A stretch of 64,000 nt of DNA, taken from Mermis nigrescens. Taxonomy: Eukaryota; Nematoda; Enoplea; Mermithida; Mermithidae. This document shows, one piece after another, positions 1 through 11,600 of the stretch. Each line of letters opens with the position of its first letter. The first letter of the stretch is position 1. The position numbers and the translations under genes are program-made. The notes below the pieces were generated by a model that saw nothing but the letters and a program-made list of their open reading frames with translations, was not told the origin of the DNA and ran no database searches. The DNA lies in the NCBI GenBank assembly GCA_036768485.1, contig JAVLUZ010000154.1, positions 26,463,637 to 26,527,636 on the forward strand. Reading direction: 5' to 3'.

Positions 1-78
1 CTAGTTAGCGGTAGTGTACTAGTTAGCGGTTGTGCACTAATCGTAGTTAGCGGTTGTGCCCACGTTAGCGATTGTGCC
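1..78. repeat. Short tandem repeat at the left edge
   Basis: About four imperfect copies of a unit resembling GTAGTTAGCGGTTGTGC, with spacing of roughly 17-22 bases. The array starts at the window edge, so its full length is unknown. It probably lies in an intron of the acetyl-CoA synthetase gene that follows. Confidence 0.7.
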
Positions 79-302
79 ACCTGCCCAAATTTGACACTTT
101 TGAGCAAACATACAGCTAAAAAGGCTTAAAACACCGCCTTTTCTATGAATTTTTCGGAAAATCGCAAGGTCTTGGAGAAAATTTCTGGGAGTTGAAATCT
201 TCTGCGGTTGAAAACTACCCAAACCCCTTCCTAACATCATGTATGGTTGATATGCTTATAGCTTCCCAGATTTTCACAATAAATATTCTTACGAAATTTA
301 AG

Positions 303-1190
303 GATGATCATCCGTCCGTGTCTGAAAGCGCCGTTGTAGGTGTGCCTCACAAAATTAAAGGTGAATGCGTTCACGCATACGTATCATTGAAGGACGGCGT
401 TAAAAAAGAGGATACAGTCCTAGTTGAAGAGCTTAAGAAGTTGGTGAAAAGCTCCATTGCGTCGTACGCAGTACCAGAAAACATAACCGTGAGTTTTAAG
501 AAAGCCAGTAGATTTTAAATTTAATCAATCAGTTATCTATCGAAAAATGCTAAATAAATAGTAGATCTTTCGATGATGACTTCGTTTCAAACCTTCAAAG
601 GGAGATAAGATTCACAAAAAGGCAAAGAACGGATAAAAATCGAAACTATTTGTAAAAGTGTTTGAAATCAACAAGAAAGTAGCAAATAGGGCTCGGGTGG
701 GTTTTGGAGGGGGCTACCACAAGAATAGAAAATAGGAAATTTTCTGAAATAAAAATGAGGCAAAATGAAGGCTTAAAAGCGATGCAATTGAAAAAGTTTA
801 TTCAAAAGTGTTTGACATTGATCTGGAACTATAGATATAGTTTGAACACTATTTTAGCATTTATACTAGTTTCTGACGTCATAAAGCTAAATATTTGACC
901 TCCAGACTGGCCATGCTGTGCATCTTTAGTCGAAATTGCATCCAACTCTTGATTGATCCTTAATAATAGCTCATAGTTGCAGTAATATATATTTCTGGTG
1001 TATTGTCTTTTAACGATCTTTCTAGGTTGTTAAGGCCTTGCCAAAAACAAGGTCGGGAAAAATAATGCGAAGGATCTTAAAAAGAGTGGCCGTCGGAGAT
1101 ACGAAAAATTTGGGCGACTTGTCAACTCTGTCCGATCCATCTGCTGTTGACGAATTGCTGAAAAAAATTCAATCATTGAATAAAACATAG
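303..1190 (+). CDS. ACSS: Acetyl-CoA synthetase, C-terminal two exons (partial)
   Basis: Acetyl-CoA synthetase makes acetyl-CoA from acetate, ATP and CoA. Two exons of its C-terminal domain are visible: 303-488, with donor GTGAGT at 489, and 1026-1190, after acceptor TTTCTAG, ending in TAG. Joined in phase 0 they encode a segment with SAVVGVPH and IKGEC, then ELKKLV, then PEN-IT-VVKA running into [14 protein letters not shown]. That last motif holds the conserved A10 lysine, the residue regulated by acetylation in this family. The product then ends with [16 protein letters not shown], typical of animal ACSS1/ACSS2 tails. Spacing between PEN and LPKTRSGK matches the family exactly, which fixes the splice. 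The start at 303 follows a weak TTTAAG acceptor. All upstream exons are outside the window. The 537-base intron carries a family A repeat. Mitochondrial and cytosolic forms cannot be told apart from this end. Confidence 0.92.
690..928 (+). repeat. Family A short repeat in the acetyl-CoA synthetase intron
   Basis: A degenerate copy of the about 275-bp family A element. It contains the family landmarks gaggcaaaatgaagg, caaaagtgtttgacattgat, the text 'attttagcatttatactag' and the right end ccatgctgtgcatc. It has no coding capacity. The exact ends are uncertain. Confidence 0.65.
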
Positions 1191-1371
1191 TTCGAAGCTT
1201 GAAATTTTTCTTTTTTAAATCTATTGGAGTACTTTGCTCGATAGATGATAGTTTCAATGAGTACTGTATATTGTGCGAGAATCACTATGCTAATCACTAT
1301 ACTAATATCACTAATCACTGTACATGTCGTAATTTCCTTGTAATCAAACGGAGATTATTAATCGTATCAAA

Positions 1372-1377
1372 AATAAA
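1372..1377 (+). promoter_or_regulatory. Probable poly(A) signal of acetyl-CoA synthetase
   Basis: An AATAAA hexamer lies about 180 bases after the ACSS stop codon. T-rich sequence follows within 40 bases. It is the first canonical hexamer downstream of the stop. Confidence 0.55.
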
Positions 1378-1730
1378 ATTATTGGTAATTTTAATATTTT
1401 AATGTCCTTATTTTCCTAGTTGTTGCTTAATTTAATATTTATAATGTTTTTTAATTATTTTTAAAAGTTACTGAATTGATTTTATTACATGACGCTTTTG
1501 AATAATTGTTGAATTAAAATTATGTACTTTCCTAAAATGAATGAGTAGTATTTTTCTCAGTTTCGATGACGATATTATCATTATTGCGATTACATCAAAA
1601 TTACATCGCGTAGGCTTTAATCCAAAAACATCATTTCTAATCTGTTAAGTTCGTAAATACTTATAATTTAATAAACAGGAAAGCGCATTAACTTTGATAT
1701 TTTTTGTTTTATGTCTGAACTAGTTGTGGT

Positions 1731-2452
1731 GACCAGACATGCACTTGAGAGGGAGGTTGTAGTCAAGCTAGACCATAGAGGCACAGCAGAGTCGGTTGGG
1801 AGGGGTCAGTTAGTGAGCTTCTTTGGGTAAAAATAATTATAAAACTGATGTAAATGCTAAGATAGTATTAAAACTACCTTAATCCACAGTTTTTGATCAA
1901 TTTTAAGCAATTTTAAGAAAATTTTCGTTTTTATCCATTTTGGCCTTCATTTTATCTCTTTTCTCCAGAAATCTTCCATTTTCTCATTCTGGGGACCTAT
2001 TTACCGTACGTACATGTCTGGTCTAGACTAGACTCTAAAATAAAAACGGATGAAGTTTTTGGCGAATAATGCTATGAAGGCCAAAAATAAAGAAATTCAA
2101 AATTTGTTCGCAAAAGTGCTCGGAATGATCAGAAACTGTGGATTAAGATTATTTTCACTGTGTTCATACAAGTTTTGAGGTCACTTTGGCTCAAAAAAGC
2201 TCCCCCGGCTGACCCTCTCTAAGACCGTCTATGCTGTGTATATATGGTCGTGTCGTAACCATAGACACACAGCATGGCCGGTAAACTATGTTAATCTACA
2301 GTTTCTGGTCAATTTCAGGCACTTTTTAAGAAAATTTTTCATTCTAATCGGTTTTTAGCCTTCTTTAGCCTCATTTTCCCCAGAAAATTTCCTATTTTTC
2401 GATCTTAGGGAGTCTGGCTGGATCCTTACCAACCCCCGTTTGCATAGCTGGT
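1731..2452. repeat. Cluster of three family A repeats in alternating orientation
   Basis: Three degenerate family A copies lie end to end: about 1771-2022 reversed, 2022-2246 forward and 2262-2450 reversed. The reversed copies carry the complement of the family centre (tggccttcattttatctc and similar), and the forward one carries gaaggccaaaaataaag. The hallmark end ccatg/ctatgctgtg(c/t)at appears at the expected ends. The last copy abuts the family B pair. Confidence 0.65.
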
Positions 2453-2458
2453 CGTGAC

Positions 2459-2693
2459 CATACCTGGGCGTGGGGGGTTTGGGGGTATGCATCCCCAGAA
2501 ATCAAAATACCACTCCCCAGAATTCAATTTTTTAATTTTTTTTGTTTTTTCGCAATTTTTGATGCCAATATATAGTGCTCGATAAGTAACGTTGAAAAAT
2601 GGTGTTTTTTGCCATAGCACAATTTTTAAGGCCATTTTTGACCTTCGAAAAATCTTGCACCCCCTTCCAGAATTTTGGTGCTGCCCACCTATG
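2459..2693 (+). mobile_element. Family B hAT-like MITE, tandem copy 1
   Basis: A short non-autonomous element starting CATACCTGGGCGTGGGGG and ending CTGCCCACCTATG, with the family centre 'gccaatatatagtgctcgat'. It is flanked by GTCGTGAC on the left (2451-2458) and ATCGTGAC on the right (2694-2701), a 7-of-8 target duplication. The right flank is also the left flank of the next copy. Confidence 0.8.
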
Positions 2694-2701
2694 ATCGTGA
2701 C

Positions 2702-2957
2702 CACACGTGGGTATGGGGGTATGCACTCCGCGAGAAAGCAAAATACCCACCCCCCCAGAAACCAAAATTACAACCCCCAGAATTCAATTTTTGAAAATGT
2801 TGTTTGTTTTTATCGCAATTTTTTGATACCAATGGATAGTGCTCGATGAAAAACGTTGAAAAGTGTTCTCTCGCCATATAACCATTTTTAAGGCCATTTT
2901 TGACCTTTGAAAAATCTTGCACCCACTAACTCAGAATTTTGGTGCCGCCCACCTATG
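2702..2957 (+). mobile_element. Family B hAT-like MITE, tandem copy 2
   Basis: A second family B copy, starting CACACGTGGGTATGGGGG and ending CCGCCCACCTATG. It is flanked by ATCGTGAC (2694-2701) and GTCGTGAA (2958-2965). The two copies therefore share the middle 8-bp flank. Either one element inserted into the duplicated site of the other, or the unit was duplicated. Confidence 0.8.
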
Positions 2958-2965
2958 GTCGTGAA

Positions 2966-5590
2966 GTACATAGTAAATAATATGTGTCGGATATGATCGC
3001 AAATGGTTCTTTCTGAGTTTTGTTTTTTTCCTTTGTGATTCAGCATTCTTCGCTCTGCCTTCGCTTTGTGTAGTATGTTGTAAATTTATCGAAGCTATTC
3101 TCTGTGCATTTAATAATTAATTTTCGTTCTAGAAATAAAAGTTGAAATTACGCCGTTACATCCAGCGACTAGGAACATCAAATATGTGCTGTTATATTGA
3201 CGTAAAAACATTTCAAGCACATGTATATGCACAAATAATTTCATTGAAAAAACGTTGATTTCAAAAGCGATTATGTGATTAAATTGACTTGTATTCTTGT
3301 GCCTTGTTTACCAGAACTGTAAAATTTAAGTTAGATTTCGAAACGCAATGCAGCCCTATGCTAAACTAGTACCTTTATAACTATTTTACTATAGTCCAGG
3401 GTTCCTAGTCAATGTCATGCACGTTTTGCGAAAAGTTTTGGATTTTTGACCTCTGTTTCGTCTTGTTCACATCAGAAAGTTTTTTTAATTTTTCTAAGAG
3501 CCTACCCTGCATGTCCGATAAACCTCACTCCATGGCATCACTGAACTTAGCCCGAGTGGCTTATTTCCCCTCAGAGCGGCAAAAGATGTTTTTTTTTAAT
3601 TTTTGTGCTGGGTATTTTTAGGTCGTTTTACATATATTTACAAAAAAACTTTGAAAAAACCGATTACGCCCATGGCTTGATTTTATTGACTATTGAAAAA
3701 GTTCTAACATGCAATCCATCGCTTTTTTCATCTTTATGATCAAGCCTGCTATTTTTTATCTTTTTGATTACTTACAGAAAGGCCCGTATCCAGGATTTAT
3801 CCAAGGGAGAAGCGGATCCATAATAAATTGGTCAATACTTCAGGAACTTCGTATGGATAACTGGTAAAAACCTCATTTTCCGACGTTTTCTTATCATACT
3901 CTATCTGTTAAGCTCATAATCTAACTTTTCGAAAAAATTATCCTTCTCTGAATAAGCTATGCAAACTGTCATGTTTTGGTCGTGCTAGACAAAAATATAG
4001 AAAAAACTTCACATACGACGCGAAACGCAAAAAAATTGATTATTTTCTGGCAAACAGATGCAATTGTTTCATCTTTCCGTGCATTGTCTTTCCAGACAAA
4101 AAATTTTTTACGGCGAAAAGAGGGGCCAACCCCTCCTTGAATATGGTCCTGCTTAACGATATCCCTTGTTTTTGCATCCCATCTATTCGAACTTATGCTT
4201 TTCTGTATCATAGAATTTATCATATTTTTATTTTGTTTTTATTTTCTGATCTTCTTAAATTCTTAAATTTATTCGCTTTTTAGGTATGTGTTTTTTGCAA
4301 ATTTAATTTACTGCTGAACGTAGGCAGTGATAAATTTTGATTGTAATTCATATTAACTACAGGAGCCAGATCGGAATTTTTGAACATCTCGGATAGGGAT
4401 CCATTAGGCAGAAAGTTACAATGCTAATTCGACCAAGGTCAGTCTGCAATAAATAGTCCTCCTTCCTTTCAATTCTGACAGAGTTCAAAGTGCGTGAAGT
4501 CTGGTTAATATTTCCGATGACTAACGAGTTCTGAAGTAAGATAATATTATTACTAATTACAGTCTTCTCATTTGTCAGCTTCTTTTATTTTTAATTTAAA
4601 TTCAAAGGTAATCCCATCATGAAATTTGAATAATGTTGGTTTGGAGCAACAGTGCACTTGTCAAGTGTAGCGCTTCAATGGACTTCCGTCTAAATAGTAC
4701 TCATACAAAGAGAGTAAACGTCTCTTAAAGCAAAATTTTTGTCTTAAAGACATAGTTTTGTTTTGTTCAGGGTAAAAGATCGTTACCTGCGTTTTCTTAA
4801 TTTTTCGATAAAAAATTTCTCCCTGATTCTTCCTCCCTTGGAGTCCGATGCTTGGCTTAATTGTAAAAAATAACATTTAGTCAGATTCAGCATTCATTGA
4901 ACGCTGGTAAGCTAAGTTGACAGAAAAATACGCACTTAGGTATGACTTTCGCATAAATTTGTTACCAAATTTCATCCTTGTGACGTTTTTTTCATAATTA
5001 AACACAATTCGAAAAATTTCGCATTTGAAGACGATTTCGCGTCACTCATCTCAAAAAATGGAAAGATTTTAATTACATTTCAGAATTAGGCACTTGTCTT
5101 CATGTGTGCGTCCATCGGCTGCTTGACACGACCCTTCCCAATAACCGGACTCGCTTATGCTCAGTAAATTTACAGTACCTAGCACACACATGGTACAGTT
5201 TTCAAGCATTTATAACGTAAGAAAATATAAAGGCACATAGCTACAAATGTCATTAATGTACTATGTACATGATGCGCAAAAATGCCTATAACGTTATATT
5301 AACGTCCGGTACCCATGATACGTTTGCGTAATAGCCAGTTTAAGAATGGTACAGTAAGAAATGCTACTCCTAGTACCTGTACATTCGTTATAAAATTGAA
5401 ATTCTGAGCGATATTCTAACACCAGCAGCTTTCGCTATAAACTAGCTACATGTCTTCGTGCGAATCCCGCTTATCTCCCGTACGGTTGCGTGATTTTTTC
5501 GGAAACGCGAACGAAAGCAACATGTGAGAATTAAAAATTCTCATCGGAAGCGGCGGGAAATATTTTTTAGATTTTTATTCAATTCGTTAC
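2966..5590. other. Intergenic DNA without a recognised gene
   Basis: This spacer lies between the acetyl-CoA synthetase gene and the dysfusion-type gene. I see only short unrelated reading frames, poly-T/A runs and no clear splice-supported exon. From about 5440 the sequence becomes richer in CG dinucleotides, as expected near the promoter of the next gene. Confidence 0.5.
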
Positions 5591-5596
5591 TCGAAC

Positions 5597-5606
5597 AATT
5601 CAGTCG
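5597..5606 (+). promoter_or_regulatory. Possible initiator of the dysfusion-type gene
   Basis: ATTCAGTCGT matches the animal, especially arthropod, initiator TCAGTY. It lies 63 bases upstream of the proposed start codon at 5665, in a locally CpG-richer stretch. No TATA box stands at the right distance. The assignment rests on position and a six-base match only. Confidence 0.25.
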
Positions 5607-5664
5607 TGTAAAAACCGATTAATTGTATTGAATTTGTGTTAGAATCAAAATCGTCTGTTATGCA

Positions 5665-8600
5665 ATGTCATTGAGCCCGTCGATAGTAAGGTGAGCTTAT
5701 TTTCTTGCTTTATAGTGATTTACTGATTTTATGCCTTGCTGACGCTTTACCGTAGCCGTTCTGAGTTGAATCATGATTATATGTGATTTGTTGTCATTTC
5801 ACTCTGGAATCCCCAAAGAGCCAATTCAAATCCGGATTAAGCTTCTAAATTTTCAGATTTAAATTTTTATCCTATTAACCAAGATGTTATAAGCATTTCT
5901 TTTGTTATACTTTAGATTTTGTCTGAATTACGAAGTTGTGCTGCACTGCACTGTGTGTATAGTTGCCATCTCATTTTCTCCCTCTTCATCTAAACGACCA
6001 AGTCTTCGGCGAGAACTTTCTCAAATCTTCAGCTGATTTTTCGGTTTTTCATTTTGTCTCAATGCGCATTATTTTTTCTGAATTAGGTCTTATTATTTTA
6101 TTTCTTATTTTCTTAAAATATGCTTAATAACGTACCAGCATTTTATTATTCTTGATTAAGTCAGCTTCGTCGTTCATATAATGAATTTTAAGGAGAATAT
6201 TTTTAAATGGCGAATTTTTATTAAATAAAATCGCAGTAAAAAAGATAATAAATCTCATCGTTTTGCCTAACGTGATATGTATTACATTTGAAATATGACG
6301 ATATTTTTAGATATTTTATCGAAAAATACGATGTTCTCTCTTCAGTTTCAACTAATTAAATTATTTATCAATTAAAGACATCGGCTTATTAATTCCTCGC
6401 AAAGATTGATCAATCAACGGAGCGAGTTTACGTTTGTTATATTCAATTCTGTTTACTCGGAAGACAAAATTAGCTGCCCTCTAGAAAAGACTGTAGGAAT
6501 GTCTTGCTTAACTAATTGATTTAAATTCCGAATTTAGCATTTCCATTGGAAGATAATGATACAGGAAAAATTTTTAGAATTCATTATAAAATTAATTCAG
6601 AGTGCTACAAATGGTCGATTGCACAAAATTGTTTTCTTGTATTTTTTACTTATCGTTCTAGTGAGATGACAAAGGTTAATTATTTCTAAATTTCTGAACC
6701 GTAAGATGGTGCTGTACCCGTCTTAGTACGGGAATGCGTGCGCGTAAAAATACAAATTTGTTATACTCGTAAATTGTTTTGTCATCCTTAGAGCATCTTG
6801 TTAAAGGCGCAAAAAATACTTTTCCGTATTTAGTAAATTCACTTTTTTTGTGAATAATGTATTTCTCGTCGCTATTTCTTCTTAGACCTTTTGTAAATCA
6901 TCAAGTTATGCACAAAATTCCAGCAGACAGGCACGTGAGTATGAAAAATCGAAAATTTTCTAAGGACAATGAGGTAAAATGAAGGCCAAAAATGGATGAA
7001 AATTTTAAAGGTTTTCCAAAAACACTCTTATACTCCATACTTCGGCTTTTTACTTTCTTACTATCTCGGCCAGTTTCTTAACACATTTACATTAACAATA
7101 TTTTCAGTACAATACCTAAACTTTTTATTACTAGTATCATTATTGTCTTTATTATTACTTCATTATAATGATTATTATCATTAATATTATTTATAATGAC
7201 TATTTTATTATTATTAAGAAGAATTGCAATTATTTCCGGCACAGAATTCTTTGTTTCATTCTTGGATTCCAGAAGGGGATGTGTACGGAAATTTATTTTC
7301 ACACTTCCCGCTCGATTATTTACTCCTGGCAAACGATGCAAAGCGCCCTTATTATACTCACGATTGGTAGTACCAGCCAAAAAGCCTGTTTATACACACA
7401 TTGCATAGTATTTACTACACATTAATGGATGAACGAAAGGTCTATGAGTTCGAGTAGCTTCTTGCTTGCAGAATTACTTGCAAAGTTGCGCGCGCAATCT
7501 TTCAAGAAATCGGTCATCAATGTCAAAGAATCGTTTTCGTTAAGAATCTGTGATTTCCGGAAGAGAAAGACAAATGAAAAGATGACTAGCCATTAAGCCA
7601 GTTTAGGGCTACGATATCTAACATTTTTAAATTCAAACAAAAAATTCTTTATAAAAATGCTATTCCTGATAGTCCTATCTTCCATGAAGTTCTAAATATG
7701 TGGTACCTGCCTATATTAAATTTGTTGTGTCAACAAGCTGACTAAGATTTTGAAGAACATATTCGGCTAATAGCGTGAAACATACAGGGAGCATACAAAA
7801 GATGGTCCGTACGGAATCACGAAAATCTCTACGCTCGGTAATGTTTCGAAGTAGAAGGACAAAAAACCCGAAATCCGGATTTTTGGAAAAATTTCGCCAA
7901 AAATTAAGAGCGCTTACAACTTCTTCACCAGAAGCACCAGAAGTGTATTGAGCTCATAAAACGGTAACGTTCCTGGCACCAGATGGCACACATGGCCGAT
8001 AAACAAGGCCCTCAAAGCCTACTGGGTATCGAAGTCAACTGGCAGGGCGTAAAATTGTATCCGATTCCAGAAGAATTTTTACAAGCTAACAATGCGTACT
8101 TTCTGCGTGTTTGACATTTCTTTTAAGGCGCATTTTTAATAAGTGCTTCACGCTTTTTTCCTCTTAAAACACGGCACGAAATGTTATCCACTAAGCAAAG
8201 TTTTAACTTTTTTATTTATACATACCTGTTCTTGCCAAAAGTTTTGTACATGGTAAACCAAACGCAAAATTTAAGAAACTCGATGTTAAACTAATTTAAT
8301 ACGACACTGGTAGAGAAGGAAATTGTATAGCTAGTTTCCTCGCCTTTGTAAGCAGCATTGAAATGCACTAGATAATTAGAAAAATTGAAAGTCATACATA
8401 TGATTTATGGTTGTAACGGACTCTCAAGATTAAAAAACTTTATCAGCTTGAATTTGTGGTAGGTACTAGTATTTTTTCTGAAAGTGCATTTTCTATACAG
8501 TTGAGCAATGAGGATCTGCTACCACCCCTCCTGTGGCACTTTAATATTGGTCCTTCGATTTTCAGCTACAGTTTTTTACTTCAATGCATGATTTGAAGCA

Positions 8601-11600
8601 CTTTTTCATAAAATTTTAACTTGATTTTACTTTTTACACTAATTTTGTCCCGGAAGACTTCACAGCTTCTCGTTCGGTTTAGACCCCTTCAACTCTCAAT
8701 TGTGTGTTTGCAGCTTGCATCTTTGCCAAAATTTGTTGAAGCAATTTGACACTTGCATGTACAGCATTAATCATCGATAATGCGCAGCGAATTACCAGAG
8801 GTCAGACATATACGTGAGAGATTGGAGTACCTCACAGAAGGACAAAATGCAAAATTTATTTCGGTAAATATTGCAAAATTAGGGTCAAAAAAGACAACAA
8901 TGAGGACTTGTTTGCAAAAAAGGTTTAAATTGACTAGAAAGAACTAATTTTGGTAGTTGTTAATGCTACGGTTTATACCAGCTTTAAGGCTATTTCGGCA
9001 CCAAAAGGTGCTCTGATTGACCCTTAAAGCGAGCTGACTTCTGTCGATCAGCTATGCTATGCATCTACGACAGAGATGTGCTTGAGCTTGCAATAATGTA
9101 AAGAAATTAGACATCCGTCAGCGTTTTAACAACGAATCTATTAACATCTAGGCAACTGATTATTCATAACTATAACGAACAACTTTAAAAATTGAAATTT
9201 CAAAAAAATCGTTCACACGAGCTTTTACTAATGAAAAACGCTCACCGGTTTCCGCTTTGCGCTTATCACTTTATTTATAACTAAGCGGCAGAGAATTTTA
9301 ATTTTGAAAGCAAAGTCGGTATTTTTAACAGACAAGCGTAATAGAAAAACATGAAATTCTACTGGCTCAAAAATGTGCTAAACGCCGTTCTGGCGGCCCC
9401 GTAGCTACATTTTGAGGATTTTTATAATTTTTTTCTTTTTTGACGACCCTTTGTAACAAAATTTATTTTTTCATAACGTCGGAGTGCTCCCTCCCCGCCT
9501 CCATAAATCTTTGCTAGTTCTAACCAAATTTTACTCAAGAGAAAAATTTTACATTTCAGGTCGACAAGAGGCGCCTCAAAACACCGACGGGATTTGATAA
9601 ATGCTGAAATTGAAAGGCTCAAAGATTTATTGCCATTGTCGGAGTCGATTCGGCAACGTCTTTTTCAACTGCAAGTCATGTCGCTAATATGCATTTTCAT
9701 ACGGAAAGAGCGCTACTTACCTCACAGTAATTGCCATTTATTTTTTAACGTCTAATTTTTAAATTGATTCCTTAATCAAGGCATAGTTAGGTAGATTCTT
9801 AATAGAAAGTTTGCAACTAATGAGTTGTGGAAGGAAACACGCAATGAACTTACATTTTTCAGTCCTCGGTCATACTATTAGCTCAAATGATTATGGATTT
9901 GTGCCTTACGATGACTTCGATTACGATATTTGCAAAGTATGTTACTGAATCTTATATGGTTGGTATTATATATTGATCTGATTTAATGTTACTAAATTGA
10001 ATTTGTCGCTTTATTTATTCATCTATTTGCAGGCTTTACGTGGTTTCTTGTTAGTGGTCACAAGACAGGGCAAATTACTTTATTTGTCCGAAAACGCGAC
10101 AGATTATTTAGCTCATTCAGTGGTATGTATATAATTAAAATCTGACACATGAAAACTTGTGTTTATTTAGTGATATGTTTTATAGCTACTGAAATCACTA
10201 TAATTGAAACGTTTCTTCTTCCAGTCAACAAGCTTTTGAATAATTTTTTAAAATTATTTTTCAAATTTTTATCATTGTTTTTTTATTCTCTAGCTCTAGC
10301 GCAATAAAAAGAAATCGGTATTTACTGAGCTCAGTGAAATTTCCTGAAATGCACAAAACCTCACCTTTCAGTTTTTTTATTACGAACAATCTTTTAACCA
10401 ATGCACATAATTGAAGCGCTTAAACAAACACTGTGCCAAATAAAAACAATGGATTTCTCCCATTTATGCTTTTTGAGAGAAAAGTAAAGGTTCAAAGCCC
10501 CTTTATTAAAATCGTATTATTCGTTCAACTTTCCCGCATACCGTTAAATCAATACTTAAATTTTGATTCGGGATATTGATCAGGCACATAGCTGGCCGTC
10601 CTATTTTGGGGGGGACTAACACCAATTTTGGGGGTTTAAGCCCAAAAAGGCCAGAAATAGCACAAAATAACGTTTAAAAAGTCCTATTTTTCCCATTTTT
10701 CTGAATTTTGGGGGCCCGGACCCCCCATTCCCCCTCAGAGCTACGTGCCTGATATTGATCGGCATGATTACACGTCTAAACGTATTTTTTGTCTCATTTC
10801 ACGCATAAGCTCTTGAAGAATATTATGTAAATTTTTCTAGGAAGAAATTATGTCACAAGGCGACAGCGTATACGATTTGGTTGACCAAAGAGACCACGTT
10901 ACTGTGCAATCAGAGATTTTATCCGGTCCGCCTTCAGTATCAGTCGGCATGTCATTTCCTGACCAAAGAGTCTTTATGTGCCGCATGAACATGAGTCGCA
11001 CTGCCAGGCGACAAATGCCTTATCACAAAGTTGCTCCTTTGTTTATGAATTGTAGCTGTGCAAATTGTATTCAATAAAGAGAAAAAATATATTTATATCG
11101 GAGTAATTCGTTCATTTCGAAGTGTTCGAAATATATGTAAATTCCTTTGTCGAATTTTTAAACGTTTTCAAAGTTTACTTAAAAGTAATTTTTTTAGAAA
11201 ATTATTATATTCTATGCAATTTACTCCTGGCCGTCCAATTTTATAAGTTTCGTTCGCTTGCTCACGTACATCTTACAAAGGATGGCACAAACGCAAGACT
11301 GTTATATTCTTGCGATAATTTATAACCTTAGATGCATAGCATGGCCAGTCTTGGGGGTCAGCCGGTCTGAAGCGGTCAGCCAAAAAATTTTTTAAAGCCA
11401 AAAATAGTCTATAAAACTAGTATAAATGCTAAGAATGGCAAAAAACATCTTAATCTACAGTTTCTAGTGAATTTCAAGCACTTTTGCAAAAAGGCGTTGA
11501 TTTTTATCTTTACTACTTTTCCCATGCCTTTTTTCACCAAATTTTTTTTCATTGTTCCAATAGACCACAATCCCCAGGCGCATGCATAGTTATTACTCTT

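Noticed and set aside
2426..2922. Several 77-92 codon frames on both strands
   Set aside because: They lie in the tandem family B elements and recur with each copy. The elements are non-coding.
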